Assembly (NCBI GenBank): GCA_002408345.1
Contig: DHRX01000131.1
Span: forward strand, 1 to 8,204
Reading direction: 5' to 3'
DNA length: 8,204 bases
From: Firmicutes bacterium UBA5301
GTDB taxonomy: Bacteria; Bacillota; UBA5301
The notes beneath the pieces were generated by a model. It ran no database searches. It was not told the DNA's origin and saw only the letters and a program-made list of their open reading frames with translations. Of the stretch, positions 7,315 to 8,204 are shown in pieces (the stretch's first letter is position 1; each line of letters opens with the position of its first letter). The position numbers were made by a program, and so were the translations under genes.

Positions 7315-7572
7315 CTATTTCTGCAAATAGTTGCGTAACAGAGCTTCCAGCACTTCATCACGATCTACTTTTTTTATCTGGGCCCGTGCATCATGAAAAC
7401 TCGTAATATATGCAGGATCTCCGGTCATTAGATACCCAACTAATTGATCGATTGGGTTATATCCTTTTTCATCCAAGGCTTTATAGACCTGTTCCAAGAT
7501 CGCACGTACATCAGGCTGTTCTGTCTCTAGAGCCTTGAACATCATGGTGTGGTCCAGATTTGATTTGGACAC
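7315..7572 (-). CDS. ireB: IreB/ReoM family regulatory protein (UPF0297)
   Basis: This small soluble protein of 85 residues matches the UPF0297 family, with DVRAILEQVYKALDEKGYNP, DQLVGYLMTGDPAYITS and RDEVLEALLRNYL as hallmark stretches. In Enterococcus, IreB is a substrate of the PASTA-domain kinase IreK. In Listeria the orthologue ReoM is phosphorylated on Thr7 by PrkA and controls ClpCP-dependent degradation of MurA. Thr9 in LDHTMMF aligns with that threonine and is the likely phosphosite (inference). The GTG at 7572 is chosen because AAGGTGG/GGAG lies just upstream and it gives the usual family length; an in-frame ATG at 7611 lacks a Shine-Dalgarno and would add 13 residues not typical of the family. 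The stop is about 20 bases before the chosen murA start. The usual neighbours alaS and ruvX (yrrK) are absent here. Confidence 0.92.
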   Translation of the reverse strand: MSKSNLDHTMMFKALETEQPDVRAILEQVYKALDEKGYNPIDQLVGYLMTGDPAYITSFHDARAQIKKVDRDEVLEALLRNYLQK

Positions 7573-7641
7573 TTTCTCCACCTTCCTTTGCAAATAGATC
7601 CCCTTCTTCATTTATTTGCTGTCTAACTAGGTTGCTCCTGC

Positions 7642-8204
7642 TTATTTAAATAGCCAGAGTAAACTAGCTAAAAGATCACCTACTAACAAACCTTTTGCAC
7701 TACTATTTTTTTGTACCATCCAACCTGGTATCATACTTAATAACGAACCTACTAAAAGCGATGTTCCCCAAGACCATGGTAGAAAAACCCCCCAAGCCAA
7801 ATATATGTAAAATATACGTTGGGTCAGAATTCCTATGCTAATTAAAAGAATAAAAACTAACGGTACTAGAGGAGCAGTTTGATAACCTGCTAACCGAGCC
7901 AACCAATCACCAACTGGAGATGGAAATTGGGCTAACCCTCCCTGAATTAGAGGCCAATTATAACAAAGCACAGCAGCCAACAAAATCCCCCATAGCGCCA
8001 ATCGCTGCGCCATTCCCTGGGCAACCAAAACCGATCTGCGTTGGGCATGACGTTGTCCTATTAACCAAGCAGCCCCCATACCAGCACCAAAGCCAGCAAC
8101 TAATACAGCCCAAATCGGTTTAAGCGCTCCAGTTAGTGCTAGCCCAACCCATACCGGAAAAAGAAGAATGCCTACCGAGCCTTGGGCCAATAGGGTGTAA
8201 AAAA
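7642..8204 (-). CDS. Polytopic membrane protein of unknown function, 5' end beyond the window
   Basis: The reading frame stays open to the window edge. Codons before the TTG at 8190 continue as FYTL without a stop, and no Shine-Dalgarno precedes that TTG, so the visible 182-186 residues are probably the C-terminal part of a larger protein. Hydrophobic stretches, numbered from the TTG, are at about 5-22, 25-45, 64-84, 106-122, 126-140, 144-158 and 167-181. A basic loop (QRHAQRR) follows the second, suggesting a cytoplasmic side there. The last helix, GLLVGDLLASLLWLF, loosely recalls the end of large multi-helix membrane proteins such as the DUF6784/OPT type, but this is weak and I assign no function. 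The stop is about 70 bases before the chosen ireB start, on the same strand, so it may be in the same transcription unit. Confidence 0.6.
   Translation of the reverse strand, partial: FYTLLAQGSVGILLFPVWVGLALTGALKPIWAVLVAGFGAGMGAAWLIGQRHAQRRSVLVAQGMAQRLALWGILLAAVLCYNWPLIQGGLAQFPSPVGDWLARLAGYQTAPLVPLVFILLISIGILTQRIFYIYLAWGVFLPWSWGTSLLVGSLLSMIPGWMVQKNSSAKGLLVGDLLASLLWLFK

Overview
All genes in this window lie on the minus strand, so the biological order runs from position 8204 down to 1. The gene content points to a Gram-positive anaerobe of the Clostridia, probably a Peptococcaceae- or Thermoanaerobacterales-like lineage. The evidence is a tryptophan-binding attenuation protein (TRAP), an IreB/ReoM-family protein, a YutG-type PgpA, strong AGGAGG ribosome binding sites, frequent GTG/TTG starts and a membrane-anchored multiheme cytochrome c. 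Genus cannot be decided from this sequence.

Right part (8204-6040): the 3' part of an unrecognised polytopic membrane protein runs in from outside the window. It is followed by ireB/reoM and then murA. ReoM is known in Listeria to control MurA proteolysis, so this adjacency joins a regulator to its known target pathway.

Middle (6037-2741): dnaE, the alpha subunit of DNA polymerase III, starts 2 bases after the murA stop. It is interrupted in its N-terminal PHP domain by two frame breaks, at about 5646-5652 and 5377-5394. The first and third segments are in the same frame. The middle segment is still clearly DnaE but is shifted, and the direct frame meets a stop at 5597-5599. After a 100-base gap with a weak candidate promoter comes a YutG-like phosphatidylglycerophosphatase A (2640-2140).

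Left part (2129-54): a malic enzyme is translationally coupled (ATGA overlap) to mtrB, which encodes TRAP. A small three-haem membrane-anchored cytochrome c follows. A clear intrinsic terminator at 54-81 closes the transcription unit.

The cluster mixes housekeeping functions (envelope, replication, lipid, carbon) with an RNA-binding tryptophan sensor and an electron-transfer protein. I found no CRISPR array, insertion sequence, tRNA, rRNA or obvious defence system. The points most worth a second look are the double frame break in dnaE, the ireB-murA pair, and the placement of TRAP between malic enzyme and a multihaem cytochrome.
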